Shown here piece after piece: positions 1 through 12,478 of a stretch of 64,000 bases of DNA. Origin of the DNA: Atherix ibis (Eukaryota; Arthropoda; Insecta; Diptera; Athericidae); NCBI GenBank assembly GCA_958298945.1, contig OY282610.1:33735667-33799666 (forward strand), in the 5' to 3' direction. A program made the position numbers and the translations under genes. The first letter of the stretch is position 1. Every line of letters starts with the position of its first letter. Below the pieces are notes generated by a model. It saw only the letters and a list, made by a program, of their open reading frames with translations, was not told the DNA's origin and did no database searches.

Positions 1-956
1 GAATAATTGTGCGGCGGCGACATGCCCATCGATGGCAACTTATCATAGTTATATGGTGAATTGACACCACTTAGACCAAGGCTTATTCCCATACTATTGT
101 TCTGCATTACCGTAAATGAACCGCTCACGTTACTTGTATGGCCGTAAGCGAACTTTTCAGACATGGTGGATATCGGTGGCAACGGTTGCAGTGGTGTCAA
201 AGTTGCATACGATGAATTTGGACTAAACCCCGGCGGAGACATCCTGCCGTTGACCGATGTGAGCGTCTGGTATGTGGGCTCGTGCAAGGCTCGGAAATCT
301 GACGTGTCGATCATCTCTGATGATGGTGTCAATTTACCTGGACTGAGCAGCTGCGAATCTCTTGAGTCGTCTTGAGGCTGTACTATTACTGACAGAGCTT
401 CGTGTCTGGCTTGGTGCTCCAGCGTCACCTCCACTTCACCTGGTGAAAGCTCTTCAGCTGCAACCACCATATCCACACCACCCTTGTGCTCCTGTTTTAT
501 CAGCTCCAATCCATGACCGTGGGCTATTATTCGCGAATGATTTCCACTTGATGTGGCAACCGATAATGGACCCAATGTCACCGCTGATATGGCTGATTCT
601 GTGCTAACACAGTCATCATTGGATGAGTGATGATGATGGTGGTGTTGCTGTTGCTGTTGGTGGTGATGATTGTGATTATGGACATGACTATGGCTATGAC
701 TATGACTGTGATGATTGTTCAACTGCTGAGAGTGATGATTGTGATGGTGATGCTGCGACTGTTGCTGTAGATGATTGTGCCCGTTATTCGTTTGCTGATT
801 ACTACTGTGCTGAGTTGATCCCAATTCATCGATTACAGTTCCGACCATTACAACCGTTCCATGGTGACTATTCGGATTCGGTGAATCAACAGACGTTTCA
901 ACAACTAATGGCTCACTCAGTGATTGCTGTTCGATTATTTCACCGATCGATTCCAT
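1..956 (-). CDS. onecut: Onecut (HNF6-type) transcription factor, N-terminal exon, partial
   Basis: The minus strand is open for 318 codons from an ATG at 956-954 to the window edge. An in-frame TAA at 980-978 lies eight codons upstream, so the start is well supported, with a purine at -3 and G at +4. The family-diagnostic block TLTPLQPLPPISTMSEKF lies at about residues 252-269, followed by NVSGSFTVM at about 276-284; both match the conserved N-terminal transactivation region of vertebrate ONECUT/HNF6 and fly Onecut. Residues about 59-110 are His/Gln-rich (runs of H, Q, HN and HS), and I153-K154-Q155-E156 fits a SUMOylation consensus. The DNA-binding CUT domain and homeodomain are C-terminal in the family and must lie left of position 1. 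Family role: nuclear regulator of neural and photoreceptor differentiation. No frameshift or stop is seen, and codon use is far less AT-rich than the flanks. No splice donor is reached within the window. Confidence 0.95.
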   Translation of the reverse strand, partial: MESIGEIIEQQSLSEPLVVETSVDSPNPNSHHGTVVMVGTVIDELGSTQHSSNQQTNNGHNHLQQQSQHHHHNHHSQQLNNHHSHSHSHSHVHNHNHHHQQQQQHHHHHHSSNDDCVSTESAISAVTLGPLSVATSSGNHSRIIAHGHGLELIKQEHKGGVDMVVAAEELSPGEVEVTLEHQARHEALSVIVQPQDDSRDSQLLSPGKLTPSSEMIDTSDFRALHEPTYQTLTSVNGRMSPPGFSPNSSYATLTPLQPLPPISTMSEKFAYGHTSNVSGSFTVMQNNSMGISLGLSGVNSPYNYDKLPSMGMSPPHNY

Positions 957-1429
957 TGCTTGCTCTTCAAATTGAATTTATTAATTTTATTCTCAGCCTT
1001 TTGATTGATTCTAAACATTTGAACAATAAAAACAATTTTCAACAGTTGATTTTAGAAAAATTTCAATTTCCTTCTTCTCCTTTTCGATACTGTCCTTTTC
1101 TTTTGTCAAATATTTTTTTATCGTTTCCACCCTTTTGTTTTTTTATGCCATCATTTCTCTTCCATTGATAAAATTCTCCTGAAGATATTCAATTCATATT
1201 TTTTTGAAACTTTCACAAATTATCATGCTTCTTATTATTTTTACAAAAATTTATTAATGCATTTGCATAATAATAATAATTTCTTTTCGTATTTTCCACT
1301 TATTTATTAAAACATAATCGACGCGTTCGAATTTTCGATTAAAAGTAAATTCTTTACCTTATAAGCGCTTAAAAATTAATATTAGAACTTTAGATTATCA
1401 CAATTTCATGACTAAATTAGTTTTGGTTC

Positions 1430-1430
<1 letters not shown>

Positions 1431-1460
<30 letters not shown>

Positions 1461-1474
1461 TATTGTTTTTTTTT
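1431..1474. repeat. (TTA)n microsatellite
   Basis: Near-perfect TTA/ATT tandem run in the onecut 5' flank. Confidence 0.9.
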
Positions 1475-3764
1475 TTATATCTTTTTAACTTTAATAATTT
1501 CTTTTCTGTCTTTTGGAAATTTCTGTTTTTTACTCAATATTTCTTTTTATGTTAATATTATTATTATTATTATTAAATTTTATATTTTCATTTAATTTAT
1601 TTACATTAGATTTTAATTAATAATCCCCATTAATTATTTCATATTTGGAATGTACGAGAGTATGAACAATTTTTTTTTCCTTCTTCTTATGTACAATAGA
1701 GTAAAAAGCAGTTAATTTTAAATTATTTTTCTTCTTTTTTTTTCTTCTTTATAAATATATATTGTAATATAATAATTATTTTTTATTTATTTTATTTTAT
1801 ATTATATACAAGAATTTCACTTTTATTATTTTGAACATTCTTATTTAATTAGAAAGTAATTTCTTATTCCAAGTTTTCATCAGTAAACAATTTTCTAGTA
1901 GTGGTGATCATGTTTTCAATCTGAAATTAATAAAAATAAATATTTTCAATCTGAATATTTAATAATTAAATAAAATAGAAAATATTTTTTATATATTAAA
2001 AGTTTATCAAATATAATTTATGTCCTTTTAATTTTTAAATGTCTATTTATAAAATTGACCAATCAATCAAATATATTGTAATATAATATTTTTTTTTCAT
2101 TAAATTACATTCAAAATAATTAAAATTATATTTTCTAGCTAATATTTGATTATTTAAAAAAAAGAAAACTGCTATAAACATGAGAAATGAAAGGAAAAAA
2201 AAACCCAATTAAATGTACAGTCTTCCGTTAATATATGTACATTATTCAAAGAGGCTCCATTTCTTTTTGTTGAAATATTTAAAAACAGAATAGGATATGA
2301 AATTATAGTACACAAATACGAATATACATTAATAAAAGATATACCGAAAACAACAATCGGCTTTAGGAAAAAACAATTTAATAATTCACGTTTTAATATT
2401 AAAATTTAAAATTATCCGTTGTAGATATAATGGCATATGATAAATTCTTTCCTTTCAAAAATATTGATAACATTTTATATATTTTATTTGGGAAATATTG
2501 AAATATTTTTTTCAAATTGTTTTTTTCTTTCTTTTCCTTCTTTCGAAATATTTACAAACGACGATTCGTAAAGCAATTGTACAACCTATTTTGTAGCTTA
2601 GACAACTGATGTCTATGGTGAGTTGGTTTTTTTTTTATTATTTTTAACGAATAAACATCATTTCAATATGGCGGACAACGAACTTTAGTTGTCAATTTAA
2701 CAAAGAAAGACAAAAAAAATGAATATAAACGAAATTTATTTAATTAAAAAAAATATATTGAAATTCGCTTTTTTTGGTTTTTTTTGGAAAAATTTTCATC
2801 GAATTTTGTTGAAAATAATTATAAATAATATACATCAGCTGTTTACATTGCCGCCATATTCTTTATCTGACAGTTTTGTGAATTCATGGTACGAGAATCT
2901 CTCATTCCTTCTCTTAGTCTCTTTCTTTCTTCTCATGTTTGCATAGGACAAAAAACTACTCATAATTTGAGTACGAACACGGCTGTCTTATTAGAATTTA
3001 CTGTTTCTCTTATTCTTATTGGTTTTATCCTTTTTTCAAAAAAATTTTGTTTTTTATAAATAATTTGTAAAGAGGACAAATATCCTTTTTCCAAAATTCA
3101 TTTTTTACTAACAACACATTAAAATGCCATCCAATATATGGGATATTTTTCTATAAATAATAATTCCACTCTCTTAATGTAATTTTTTTCTTAGTTATAC
3201 TATAATAAAACGGTTTCTTTTTTTAAAAAAATAAAATGTCACATTTCACCAAAAGTTTTCTTCAGTGTTTCTTTTTTCGAATAATTCTCATATATTTTCT
3301 TTATTATTATTATGATTATTATTATTATGATTATTATATGATCACTTTTATTCAAATATTAACCATTATTGCGAATTTTAATTTTAATTTATAAATATTT
3401 TTCCTTTTCAACTATTAAACACTACTTTTTTCACTTTTATTTATTAGTTAACTTGATGTTGTGGTGATACTAAAATTTTCTTTATCATTTTAACGAGCAC
3501 CTTAAAAAAATTTCATTAATATTTACACATAATTACAGGAAATACCTTTTCATTATGAAATTTTCAATACAGCATTATAGATTAATATTTTGTTTTTGTT
3601 TGTTTTTTTTTTTTTTTTAAATTATTTTCAACTGTTCACTTTTTTTTTAAATCAAATATAACTAAAAATATATTCGAACCTTTTTTTTTTGTTTTTTGTT
3701 TTTAAAATACACATAAATAATTATAATTAATAAATTGTCAATATAATAAGAGAATAAGAACAAT

Positions 3765-3767
3765 AAA

Positions 3768-3801
<34 letters not shown>
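3765..3801. repeat. (AAT)n microsatellite
   Basis: A perfect AAT run. Read on the minus strand it produces a spurious poly-Tyr or poly-Ile ORF. Confidence 0.9.
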
Positions 3802-3803
<2 letters not shown>

Positions 3804-6800
3804 TATTTGATATGGTGATGTTAAATAATGGTAGACAAAAAATGGAAACACCAACCAAAATATTATCCTTTCTGGTGTACATGTATTTATTAATAATAAA
3901 AAAAAAAAAAAACAAGAACACATACGAATAGAGAATTTTATTGTAACGAGTCCCCATAGCGAATAAAATACACTATAATACAATATATACAATATGATAC
4001 AATTTTCAAGTTTTGTCATACAAGCCTACCTACCAACCTACCCTAGATAGAGCAGATGTCCACAAGCCGCTTTGAATTTCTATTCACGAACATCGTTTTA
4101 ATAAAATGCACGTGTGAGTTTTTAAAGGACATATATTTATGATGGGAGAAATACAGTCTGACAATCTTATCGTATACTATATATTATATGTGTGCTAGTA
4201 GTTTACGCATTTCATAATAAGAACATTATTCTTGTATGAGATTGTATTGTAGATACGAATTTGAATTGATGAATATTTTGCTTTAACGCACCCTGTCCGA
4301 TATATTGCAAAAGGGAGACCGAAAAAAACAAAAACGGAAACCAGCTACGTAAACTGGAATATGAACATTTTCTCTGATACATTTTCACCCATCATCTAGT
4401 TATCTACACAATATACTATCGCATCCTTAGCAAATAGGATATAGAGAAAATTTGCTATATTAATCGACACAAATACATAACTGTTAATACATTTATGTAT
4501 ATATCCTTAGCGTATAGTCCGTACAGTTCTAGGCTCAACACTTTAAATATATTGAATATGGCAAAGTTGCACAATCGAGTCCGGTTGAGGAGAGAATACT
4601 GACGTACGAAACCTTAAAAGCACACGGCATATTCGACGACTACATTGAAAATTTTATCCAGAAATTCACTTACTACTCATATTATATATATATATCCTTG
4701 CTCGTATGTGTATTAATAGGGATAAACACCATCATCATGTATCTATGTATATTTTAAGGATCTGAGTGTGTTCGGTGTGTGCCTGTGTGTCTGTGCGTTT
4801 ATGTGTGTATGTGAGTGCGTTCATTTATTCATATATGAGAATGCCTATAAATTTTCTTATATATGAATATTAGTAATTATAGTGTAATCGCATACGTGTC
4901 ATTTTTCTGCCTAAATATCTCTCAATCCATCCTTGCCTACTGTTTTTTTGCTCTCATCCATTTTAGTCCTTTCTACCATGCAATTAGATAGCAGAATGGT
5001 TTTTTTATTTCTTCAAAAAAAAAAAAAAGAAGAAATAATAACGAAAAGTAGCTTATATATTTAGGATAATACAAATCATATGCATACGCAAATATGTACA
5101 CGGTTATTATGTAAATATAAAAGGATGGATGCAAACACATGCATCAAAAAATTATATTTTGCATTAAAAATATATATATGTGCATACAGGCAAACACTGA
5201 AGGATATACATAGAAAAATATTAAATAGTTGTTAATAACTTTTATTTATTCTATTCAAATTAATAATATTTAAGGTTTTTACCAACAATTTAATTTTAAT
5301 CCTTACAATCTAATTTATAAAGTCCATTCGATTTTTGAAAATTTTTTTTTGTAAAATTATTTCAATTAAAAACTTTTTCGAAATACAGTTTTTTTTTTTT
5401 TTTTTGGTTGAAAATTCTTAAGCGTTTTAAACAAAAAATATTCATTAAATTAAAATTGAATATTTTAAAATATTAAAATTATAAGGGAAATTTAGAAAAA
5501 CGACTTTTTTTTTTAAATTTTTGATGGAAAATAAAAATGAAAATAATAAAAAAAATTAATTCATAATTAACTGGGTAGTTTTTTTTTCTCGAATATAATT
5601 ATTTATATAACATTTAATATTTAAATGAAAATTATAGAAATAAAAAGTTAATTTCGTTGATTTTTTTGTTTTTTTTGACAAAAAACCCTACAAAAGAAAA
5701 ATTTTAAAGGAAAAATATTAAATTTTCCTTTTAAAACGATATTTATCTGTATGAGAAATTCTTCGAGAAAAATACCTTTCGATAATAATGGGGACGAAAT
5801 GAAAAGAGAAAAATAATTGATGATGAGAAAATGAACAAAAAAAAAACCCCCCACATTCTCTTAATATATTATGCACTAAGATAATAGGCTCAATCTCAAC
5901 TAATTAGAATTATTATACTAAATAAATACATTCGTATAGGTATAAATTTCTATGTCTGCTTACATATTAAATAGTACAACCCCTTAGCCAACCCCTTAAC
6001 TTGCTGAAGATATTTTAGTCGGTTCTTTACGCAACTTTTTGTTTTTTATTTTACTAAGAGTACTAAACTAATACGCAATAGAGGCATACGGCTAAGTTAG
6101 ATTTTATTTGCAATTATATGTATAGGTGTGTATGTGTATGCATATGCGTGTGTGTGTTCGTGCATGTGTTCGTGGTTTTAAATGTGTGTGTATATATGAG
6201 AACGTTAAGTCCTAATAAGCTTGCTATGTGGGATGTTACCCATAGAATATTCTGTTGATAGAGAGCAGATGAAGAATTGAGGAGATCTATTAGTGTAAAG
6301 CCAAAGGAAATAGATTTCATTGGAATTGGGCCCATCCTCCATGTACATGACTTTAAGGAAGACAATTACAACCATTATAAATTTATTTATTCGAAAAAAT
6401 TGACATGTTCCGCAATAAAATTGGTAAGCTTTAAAAAAAAAACCAAAAAACGAAAAAAAAAAAAGAACAAACAACTTTTAAAAAATATTCATCTAATAGT
6501 TTTTAGTGATATACCATAATTCCAAAAAAAACAGATTAAATGTGTTTGGATAATTTTGAAATAGTTACTTTGCATATTATTGCAATTTTCGTTGAATCCA
6601 AAACAAATCCTTTTAGTGGCGGGCTTTTCTATTTCTTTATTGAAGAAATGAAAAAAATTAAATTTCTTTTTTCCAACACGTCAATGGGGTGTTTTTCTTC
6701 ACACCCTTGTTTCTTTTTCTTTTTTTCTTCTTTTTTTTTTGCTCCAAACATCTACAAGTGCAAGTACAATCAGCACATACATATGAGCGCTAATACGCGC

Positions 6801-7418
6801 AATGCAACAAAAACAAACAAAACAAAACAAAAAAATACTTTCACCCACCATCATCGACTTCCTTTTAGAGCAGCACCACATTTTTAGCACGTCATATCAC
6901 AATCCCCCCGAACTTGCCGAGCAATAATAATCCCTCGTAGAGAAGATTGTCTTTGCGCAATACTTTGTTCCGCCACCACCGACCGACCATTCGGAGATTC
7001 CGGAGAAATTTTTTTTTTTTGCGGGAATTTCTCAGTCAAACCAAACCACCCCCTACAAACCCCAACTATACTAACTATATTTACGAGTGAATATTTACTC
7101 GTGCGTATGTACATTGTCCGTCCAGTAGCGATCACTTTCTATACATTTTCAGATTTCAGGATTCTATTTTGTGTCATTTTATCTCATCTTTCCTTATCTC
7201 TACGGGTGGTGGTGGATAAATGTATTTTTGTTACGTTTCTAGCTCCATTACCTAAATCTACAAACTTATCGTATTTTCGGAAATCAAAGTACAATTTCAG
7301 CATATACACGAGTATGTATTTATGATAGAATTTAGTTAGATACTCTCTTCGTTTCTACCTCTAATGTCCTTAAATCATAAGCCTCCGATTAATTTAACTC
7401 AATCTCTTTGTATGTTTA

Positions 7419-7461
7419 TTATTATTATTATTATTATTATAATTATTATTATTATTATTTC
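7419..7461. repeat. (ATT)n microsatellite
   Basis: ATT run with one interruption. It generates a spurious poly-Ile segment in a short plus-strand ORF. Confidence 0.9.
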
Positions 7462-8397
7462 TGTTGTTTTTGTTATTTTTGTTGCTGGTGGTTTCTTTAT
7501 ATGGTATATTTTGTTGCTAATAATAAAATCTTCTATAGAATTTGGTTGCTTTGTGTTTGGTATTCATCCGAAATGTAAATCTATGTGTACCTTTTCAGCT
7601 CAGTGGTTCGTCATATTTAATTTACGAGTATGTGAACATAAACGTACAATCTATAAACAGCTTGATTTGAGGTCCTTCTCTGCCTTGAAGTTATTTTCTT
7701 TTTCGCCCTCTTTTTTATTGTACAATATTATCTGTTTTGGACAGCCTATAAATACATTCTTTCATATATATATATATGTATCCATTTTATAATTTGATCC
7801 TATATTTATCGATAAAATACTTTCAAAGATACAAAAATCAGCTATCATTTTCATATCGGATATTTTAGATATTTTACCATCCCATTAGTGTTCACTACCC
7901 CTCGATATCGATATCTTTTCTGTTTCTGAATTGAAATTTCAATCACCATCTACAGATTCTTCTTTTACGCATAAATAATACTATAAATTTTTTGTAAACT
8001 TTTTCATATCCTTTCAATAAAACAATATTACGACCACTATAAACTCGTATTACTATTCAAACAAATTACCATCAACCAAATATAGAAAAAATTTAAACCA
8101 AAAAACTTAAATTTACCATAAATTTCTCTAATGATTAAATTTTTTTAATTTATTGTAGTTAAATTTTTCTACCTATTAATTGGTATCGATAAAAAAATTT
8201 TATTAATCTTTCGAGTCAGTAGAAGATGGGACCAAGTAGGCTGCCTTGTGAAATACCAGCGAATATCAGAGAGATATTCAAGAGTTCTTTACATTAAATT
8301 AATAGATAAAATTTTCATAATCTTTTGAATCAATTACATAGATTATTATAATTAAAAAATTTACTATACTACCTGCCATGATTATAATACCTATATA

Positions 8398-9284
8398 TTG
8401 GGTTGTTCGGAAAGTAATTTCGTTTGCTGATGAAGACACAATAAAAACATTAATTGATGAAAACCAACGAATAACAACTCGTGAGATCGCTGAAAAATTA
8501 AATTTATCGAATTCTACCATTCATGATCATTTGAAATGGCTAGCTTTGATCTCAAAGCTCGACATATGGGTTCCTCATCTTCTTATGGAAAAAAATGTTG
8601 CGCATTGATGTTTGTGATTTGCTTCTCAAACGCCAAAGTTTCATCACTGGAGACGAGAAATGGATAGTCTACAACAATGTTAAGTACAAAAGATCCTGGA
8701 ATAGAAAAGATGAACCGGTTCAAAGCATTTCGAAAGCCAATATTCATAAAAAAAGATTATTCTATCTGTTTGGTGGGATTGCAAAGGAATAGTTTATTTT
8801 GAGCATCTACCGAGCAACACCACTATCAATTCTGAAGTGTACTGTCATCAGTTGGACAAATTGAATAATTCACTAAAAGGAAAAAGGTCCGAATTGGTCA
8901 ATAGGAAAGGTATAGTGTTCCAACAGTTTTAGAGATAGATTATATGGAAAAGCGTTTAGAGCTTAGATAGATTATAATGCAATACCCACTTTACTCTGCA
9001 GATCTAGCATCTTTAAGGTTTTATTATTTGTTCCAGTATCTACAAAATTTTTTACACAGTAAAACGTTTAATTCAAACGAGAAGGTCAAAAATCACTTGG
9101 ATCAGTTTTTTTCCAGCAAACAACAAAAATTTTATGAGCGTGAATTCATGCTAATGCCAGAAAGATATCAAAGGGTATTGGATCAGACTGGGCAATATTT
9201 TATTGAATAAAATATTAATTCACTCTCAGAAAATCATTTTTCATTTTTATTTAAAAAAACAAAATTACTTTCCGAACAAACCAA
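8398..9284 (+). mobile_element. Internally deleted mariner (mellifera/cecropia-like), 887 bp
   Basis: The ends are inverted repeats: left TTGGGTTGTTCGGAAAGTAA, right the complement of TTGGTTTGTTCGGAAAGTAA. They are flanked by TA at 8396-8397 and 9285-9286, the mariner target duplication. Plus-strand fragments in changing frames read as mariner transposase: a helix-turn-helix segment (TTREIAEKLNLSNSTIHDHL), WVPHLL, then ITGDEKWIVYNN with the first catalytic Asp, and a C-terminal part near 8977-9207. A complete mariner is about 1.3 kb. Here roughly the first 70-80 codons are missing next to the left TIR, and the second catalytic motif is lost. The element is dead and non-autonomous. Subfamily assignment is by eye and less sure than the family. 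Confidence 0.88.
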
Positions 9285-9895
9285 TAGTATAATGAAAAAT
9301 TTAAATTAATTGTCCTTATTCAATATTTGATAGCTAACACTGAATTCTTCTATAAATAAACGATTATCCATTTTTTTTTTAGTTTAAAAAATATAATATT
9401 CTCATTTGATAAATATAACTTATCATAATATTTATTATAAAAATTAGATAAAATAATAGTAAAAAAAATTTAAAAAAAAAATTGTTTTGAAAACTTTCTA
9501 CAAATGTGATAAATCTGCTGTATGCAAAGAATGAGGTTTGTTTTTCGCTCGGTAATTGCATCAACAATGAAAATTATCATATATGTGGCTATGTAAACTC
9601 ACAAAAAACTACAGTAAAGCCATTGTATGCGCTATTAGTAAAAATTACCTCAAAAGGATTAACTATTGCAAGAAATTTCGTAAATTTTTTTTTTATATAA
9701 TGGCATAATATTTTTACATTTAAAAAATCCTTTTTTAATATTGGTTAATAGCGTGAAACTGTCTCTAACATTTTTCCAATTTTCTGGCTGAAAAACGACA
9801 CAGTTTCATGCTTTTTTATTATCGTCCAATCACTGTATTTTTTTTATTAGCACAAATGTTTATATTGTGATATATTATTTAATGTAATAAATATC
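9285..9895. other. AT-rich spacer, nothing recognised
   Basis: A 64-codon plus-strand ORF at 9506-9700 has no motif I recognise. The rest is poly-A/T-rich. Confidence 0.5.
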
Positions 9896-10103
9896 GGCTA
9901 AAAATTATGGTATTTTTTTTTTATATTTAAAATTAATTTTATTGGCAAAACAAAAATAAGACGAGCCCAATTTAAAATAATAATAGAATTATTAAACATG
10001 TTTTTTTCTACTCAAATTTTAATTATAGTCTTCAAGTAAATAACATAAGTACTTAGAAATTTGTTTTCTTTTGCACTAAAAATAGTAAGAAGACATTAAT
10101 ATA

Positions 10104-11388
10104 CGAGGGTCGTTCAATAAGTCCTTAGAAAAAGATGGAAAAAAACTGTTTTTTAAAAAAAAAAATTTTATTTTTCAACATAAATCTCCTTTTAGCTCTA
10201 TACACTTTTCCAACCGTTTTTCCAAAAATTTTATCCCGTCCAAAAAATAGGATTTCGGAAGTTCTGCAAAATACTCATCCGTTTGAGCAATGACGTCCTC
10301 GTTGGAAGTGAACCGTCGTCCGCCAAGCCATTTCTTCAGATTGGGGAAAACAAAATAGTCACTCGGGGCCAAATCTGGTGAATAAGCGGGATGCTGCAAC
10401 AATTCCATTCTCAATTGCACAATTTTGACCATGGAAACAGCGCAGGTGTGCGCACGCGCATTGTCCTAATGCAAGAGGATTTTTTTCTTCTTCAGATGGG
10501 GGCGTTTCTCTTTGATTTCCTCGCTCAACCGTTGCAATAACGACGCGTAATACGCTCCTGTTATTGTTTTTCCTTTTTCCAAGTAGTCGATAAAAATGAT
10601 GCCCTGCGAATCCCAAAAGACCGTGGCCATCACCTTGCCGGCCGATGGCACAGTTTTTGCCTTCTTCGGAGCCCGTTTACCCTTGAAAATCCACTGTGAT
10701 GACTGTCTCTTCGTTTCTGGAGTGTAGTAGTGTATCCAGGTTTCGTCCACAGTGACATATCGACGAAGGAATTCGGCAGGATTGCGATGAAAGAGTGCCA
10801 ACATAGCCTCAGAGTCCACTACACGATTGCGCTTATTCTCCTCTGAGAGCAAACGCGGCACCCATCTTGCCAAAAAATTTTTCACAGACAATTTTTCATG
10901 CAAAATTGAAACGACTGTACCTTGTGATATGCCCATGGCCTCAACTAATTCGCGCACTTTAATTCGCCGATCGTTAAAAATCAGATCGTGGATTTTGTCG
11001 ATGATTTCAGGAGTAGACACCTCAACTGGGCGTCCTGAACGATGTTCATCTTTTGTGGATGAACGGCCACGTTTAAATTCATTCACCCAATTGTAAACCG
11101 TCGCAAACACAGGTGCAGATGTGCCATGAACTGCATCCAACTCGGCTTTGATTTCTTTCGGGCTTAAGCCTTTCAAATGGAGATGTTTGATGACAGCCCT
11201 AAACTCGTTTTTTTCCATTGTTATGCACAAATAAATATCGTTAAATTTAATCGACGATAGAAATTGACCTACGCTATGGATTGAGCTGAAATTTTGACAG
11301 CTTTCCTGTCGATAATGCTAAAAAAATCTTTACCGACACTACGAGCGCAATTTCTCGGACTTTCTAAGGACTTATTGAACGACCCTCG
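10104..11388 (-). mobile_element. Nearly intact mariner (irritans-like lineage), copy B, 1285 bp
   Basis: Terminal inverted repeats begin CGAGGGTCGTTCAATAAGTC at both ends and are flanked by TA (10102-10103 and 11389-11390). Two more copies in the window (32658-33927 and the fragment 41453-41587) define the same ends and the TA duplication. The internal gene runs on the minus strand. Its GC content is much higher than the surrounding DNA, fitting a recent arrival. The paralogous arm at 25.07-25.10 kb retains the uninterrupted target (AGACATTAATATATACGC), so the insertion point is verified to the base. Confidence 0.95.
10175..11230 (-). pseudogene. Mariner transposase with one nonsense codon (copy B)
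   Basis: A single frame of about 350 codons begins MCITMEKNEF; the methionine at residue 5 is an alternative start. N-terminal helix-turn-helix region about residues 10-115, WVPRLL linker at 123-128, first catalytic Asp in VTVDETW (D162), second in the DNA motif (D256), third in YSPDLAPSDYF (D291). There are 34 residues between the second and third Asp, the D,D34D signature of mariner. Codon 255 is TAG where the sister copy at 33 kb has CAG (Gln), so translation ends at 254 residues just before the second catalytic Asp. The downstream frame continues undisturbed to 10175. This is the only lesion I see. The protein would be a nuclear cut-and-paste transposase; as it stands the product is predicted inactive. 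Confidence 0.93.
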
Positions 11389-11416
11389 TATACGCAACTA
11401 AACTGCATGCCCAAAG

Positions 11417-11510
11417 TTTGCGATCATTTCGGTTTTAAGGAAAAAGTTAAATAAAATCCCGAAGTTTTGCGATCCTTTCGGTTTTAAGGAAAAAGTTAAA
11501 CAAAATTTGA
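11417..11510. repeat. Tandem duplication, unit about 46 bp, only in the left arm
   Basis: The block TTTGCGATCATTTCGGTTTT followed by AAGGAAAAAGTTAAATAAAA occurs twice in a row with two or three differences. The equivalent place in the right arm (about 25.02-25.07 kb) has one copy, so the duplication post-dates the split of the arms. Confidence 0.85.
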
Positions 11511-11639
11511 ATTTGTATATGCACGAAAAAAAATATTATTAATATATTTATGATTATCAAATTAAAAATGCAAGATAAAAAAAATAATTTTTTATCATTT
11601 AATTGTTTAGTTTTTTTATCGTATCCTTTTTAATATGGT

Positions 11640-12310
11640 TCCAGCATTGCAAATGGATCCTCCATAAGTCTTTCTTCTGTTTAGTTAATCGCATAAAACT
11701 TCTATGGAATTAATTTTATATTTAGAATCATTGTCCTGTTCCATAACGAATCCTTCATCAATTAACCCAAGTTTTGATGGAAAAGCATTGATCTCTGAAA
11801 TATTCTTCTATTTTTATTTTCTTCAAAATTCCATAACTTCGCCTCAGGTTTCCTACTGCAACTGTGCAGAATCAACCCATAAGCCACAATTGAGACTCCG
11901 CCTTCTCACAATTACTGCGACGCAGCATTACTGCGACGCACGTTTTCTTAGATCGGAAGATCATCCAAAACTTAAACTCATTCGTCCAAAGTGGATTTTG
12001 AGAATTTTTAGCAACTCAGTAGTTTTGATGGAATAAAGTCACATCCAATCAATTTTTTTACTTTTCAAGCGAAGTAATGATTTCGTAACCACCGCGACCT
12101 TAAATATACCAGCAGCTCTCAATCCTCTTTTAACCGTTGTTAGAAACACTAGGTTTGGCATAGTTTTTACACAATTTGGATCTTTTTTTAGAATTTTTTT
12201 AATCTTGAATTCATTTTACTTATTGTACTAATTAAGATATTCTCATTTAAACTAGTAATTTTGGTCATACGAGACCGTGGAAGGATCAGGTGACTTCTGG
12301 TCTGATTATA
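11640..12310 (-). pseudogene. Tc1-like transposase remnant (left arm)
   Basis: Minus-strand fragments in shifting frames resemble Tc1-like transposases. They read in order: a PRS-like motif near 12280, TTVKRGLRAAGIFKVAVVTK near 12115, an LLRLK segment, DESKF-region residues, then GLIDEGFVMEQDNDSKYKIN near 11740, corresponding to the QQDNDPKHT second catalytic motif. Stops and frameshifts are frequent. The same remnant lies in opposite orientation at 24150-24840, where lesions partly differ. Long dead. Confidence 0.8.
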
Positions 12311-12478
12311 ACGTTCAATAGTTCAACGAAATTAATAGCTTTAATATTAGAAAATATTTTTAAAAAAATGGATTAAACTAAGGACAATATTTAAGCATAG
12401 AAAATTAAATTTAATATTTATTTTTACCTGCTATAAGCAAAAGCAGAAATTTTGGTAATGGCACTTTTTAATTTTCAA

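Larger units (their letters stand above)
957..8397. other. AT-rich 5' flank of onecut, no gene recognised
   Basis: This is the upstream side of onecut. The portion next to the ATG must hold 5' UTR and possibly 5' introns, but I could not place a splice site or promoter with any confidence. It is dominated by poly-A/T runs and ATT/AAT microsatellites. Somewhat more complex stretches occur at about 3950-4900 and 6850-7350. The short ORFs here are low-complexity (for example Tyr runs from AAT repeats) and show no family motif. No transposon ends or RNA genes were recognised. Confidence 0.6.

Noticed and set aside
623..1168. 181-codon plus-strand ORF rich in Asp, Gly and Tyr
   Set aside because: It is the antisense shadow of the His/Gln-rich onecut exon; the minus strand carries the conserved family block.
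3298..3340. Interrupted ATT/ATG repeats as a regulatory array
   Set aside because: Simple-sequence decay explains it; no conserved spacing or motif.
3727..4019. Two minus-strand ORFs with Tyr or Ile runs
   Set aside because: They are translations of the AAT microsatellite and have no motif.
6114..6890. Overlapping short ORFs on both strands
   Set aside because: They read through poly-A/T and TG/CA-rich sequence; no homology signal and mutually overlapping.
9506..9700. 64-codon ORF with CGYVNSQKTT
   Set aside because: A superficial resemblance to the rosa-type GYVNKQN block, but neighbouring motifs do not fit and there is no independent support.
10359..10616. 85-codon minus-strand ORF in mariner copy B, repeated at 32910-33167
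   Set aside because: Off-frame shadow of the transposase; it recurs in copy C only because the DNA is conserved.
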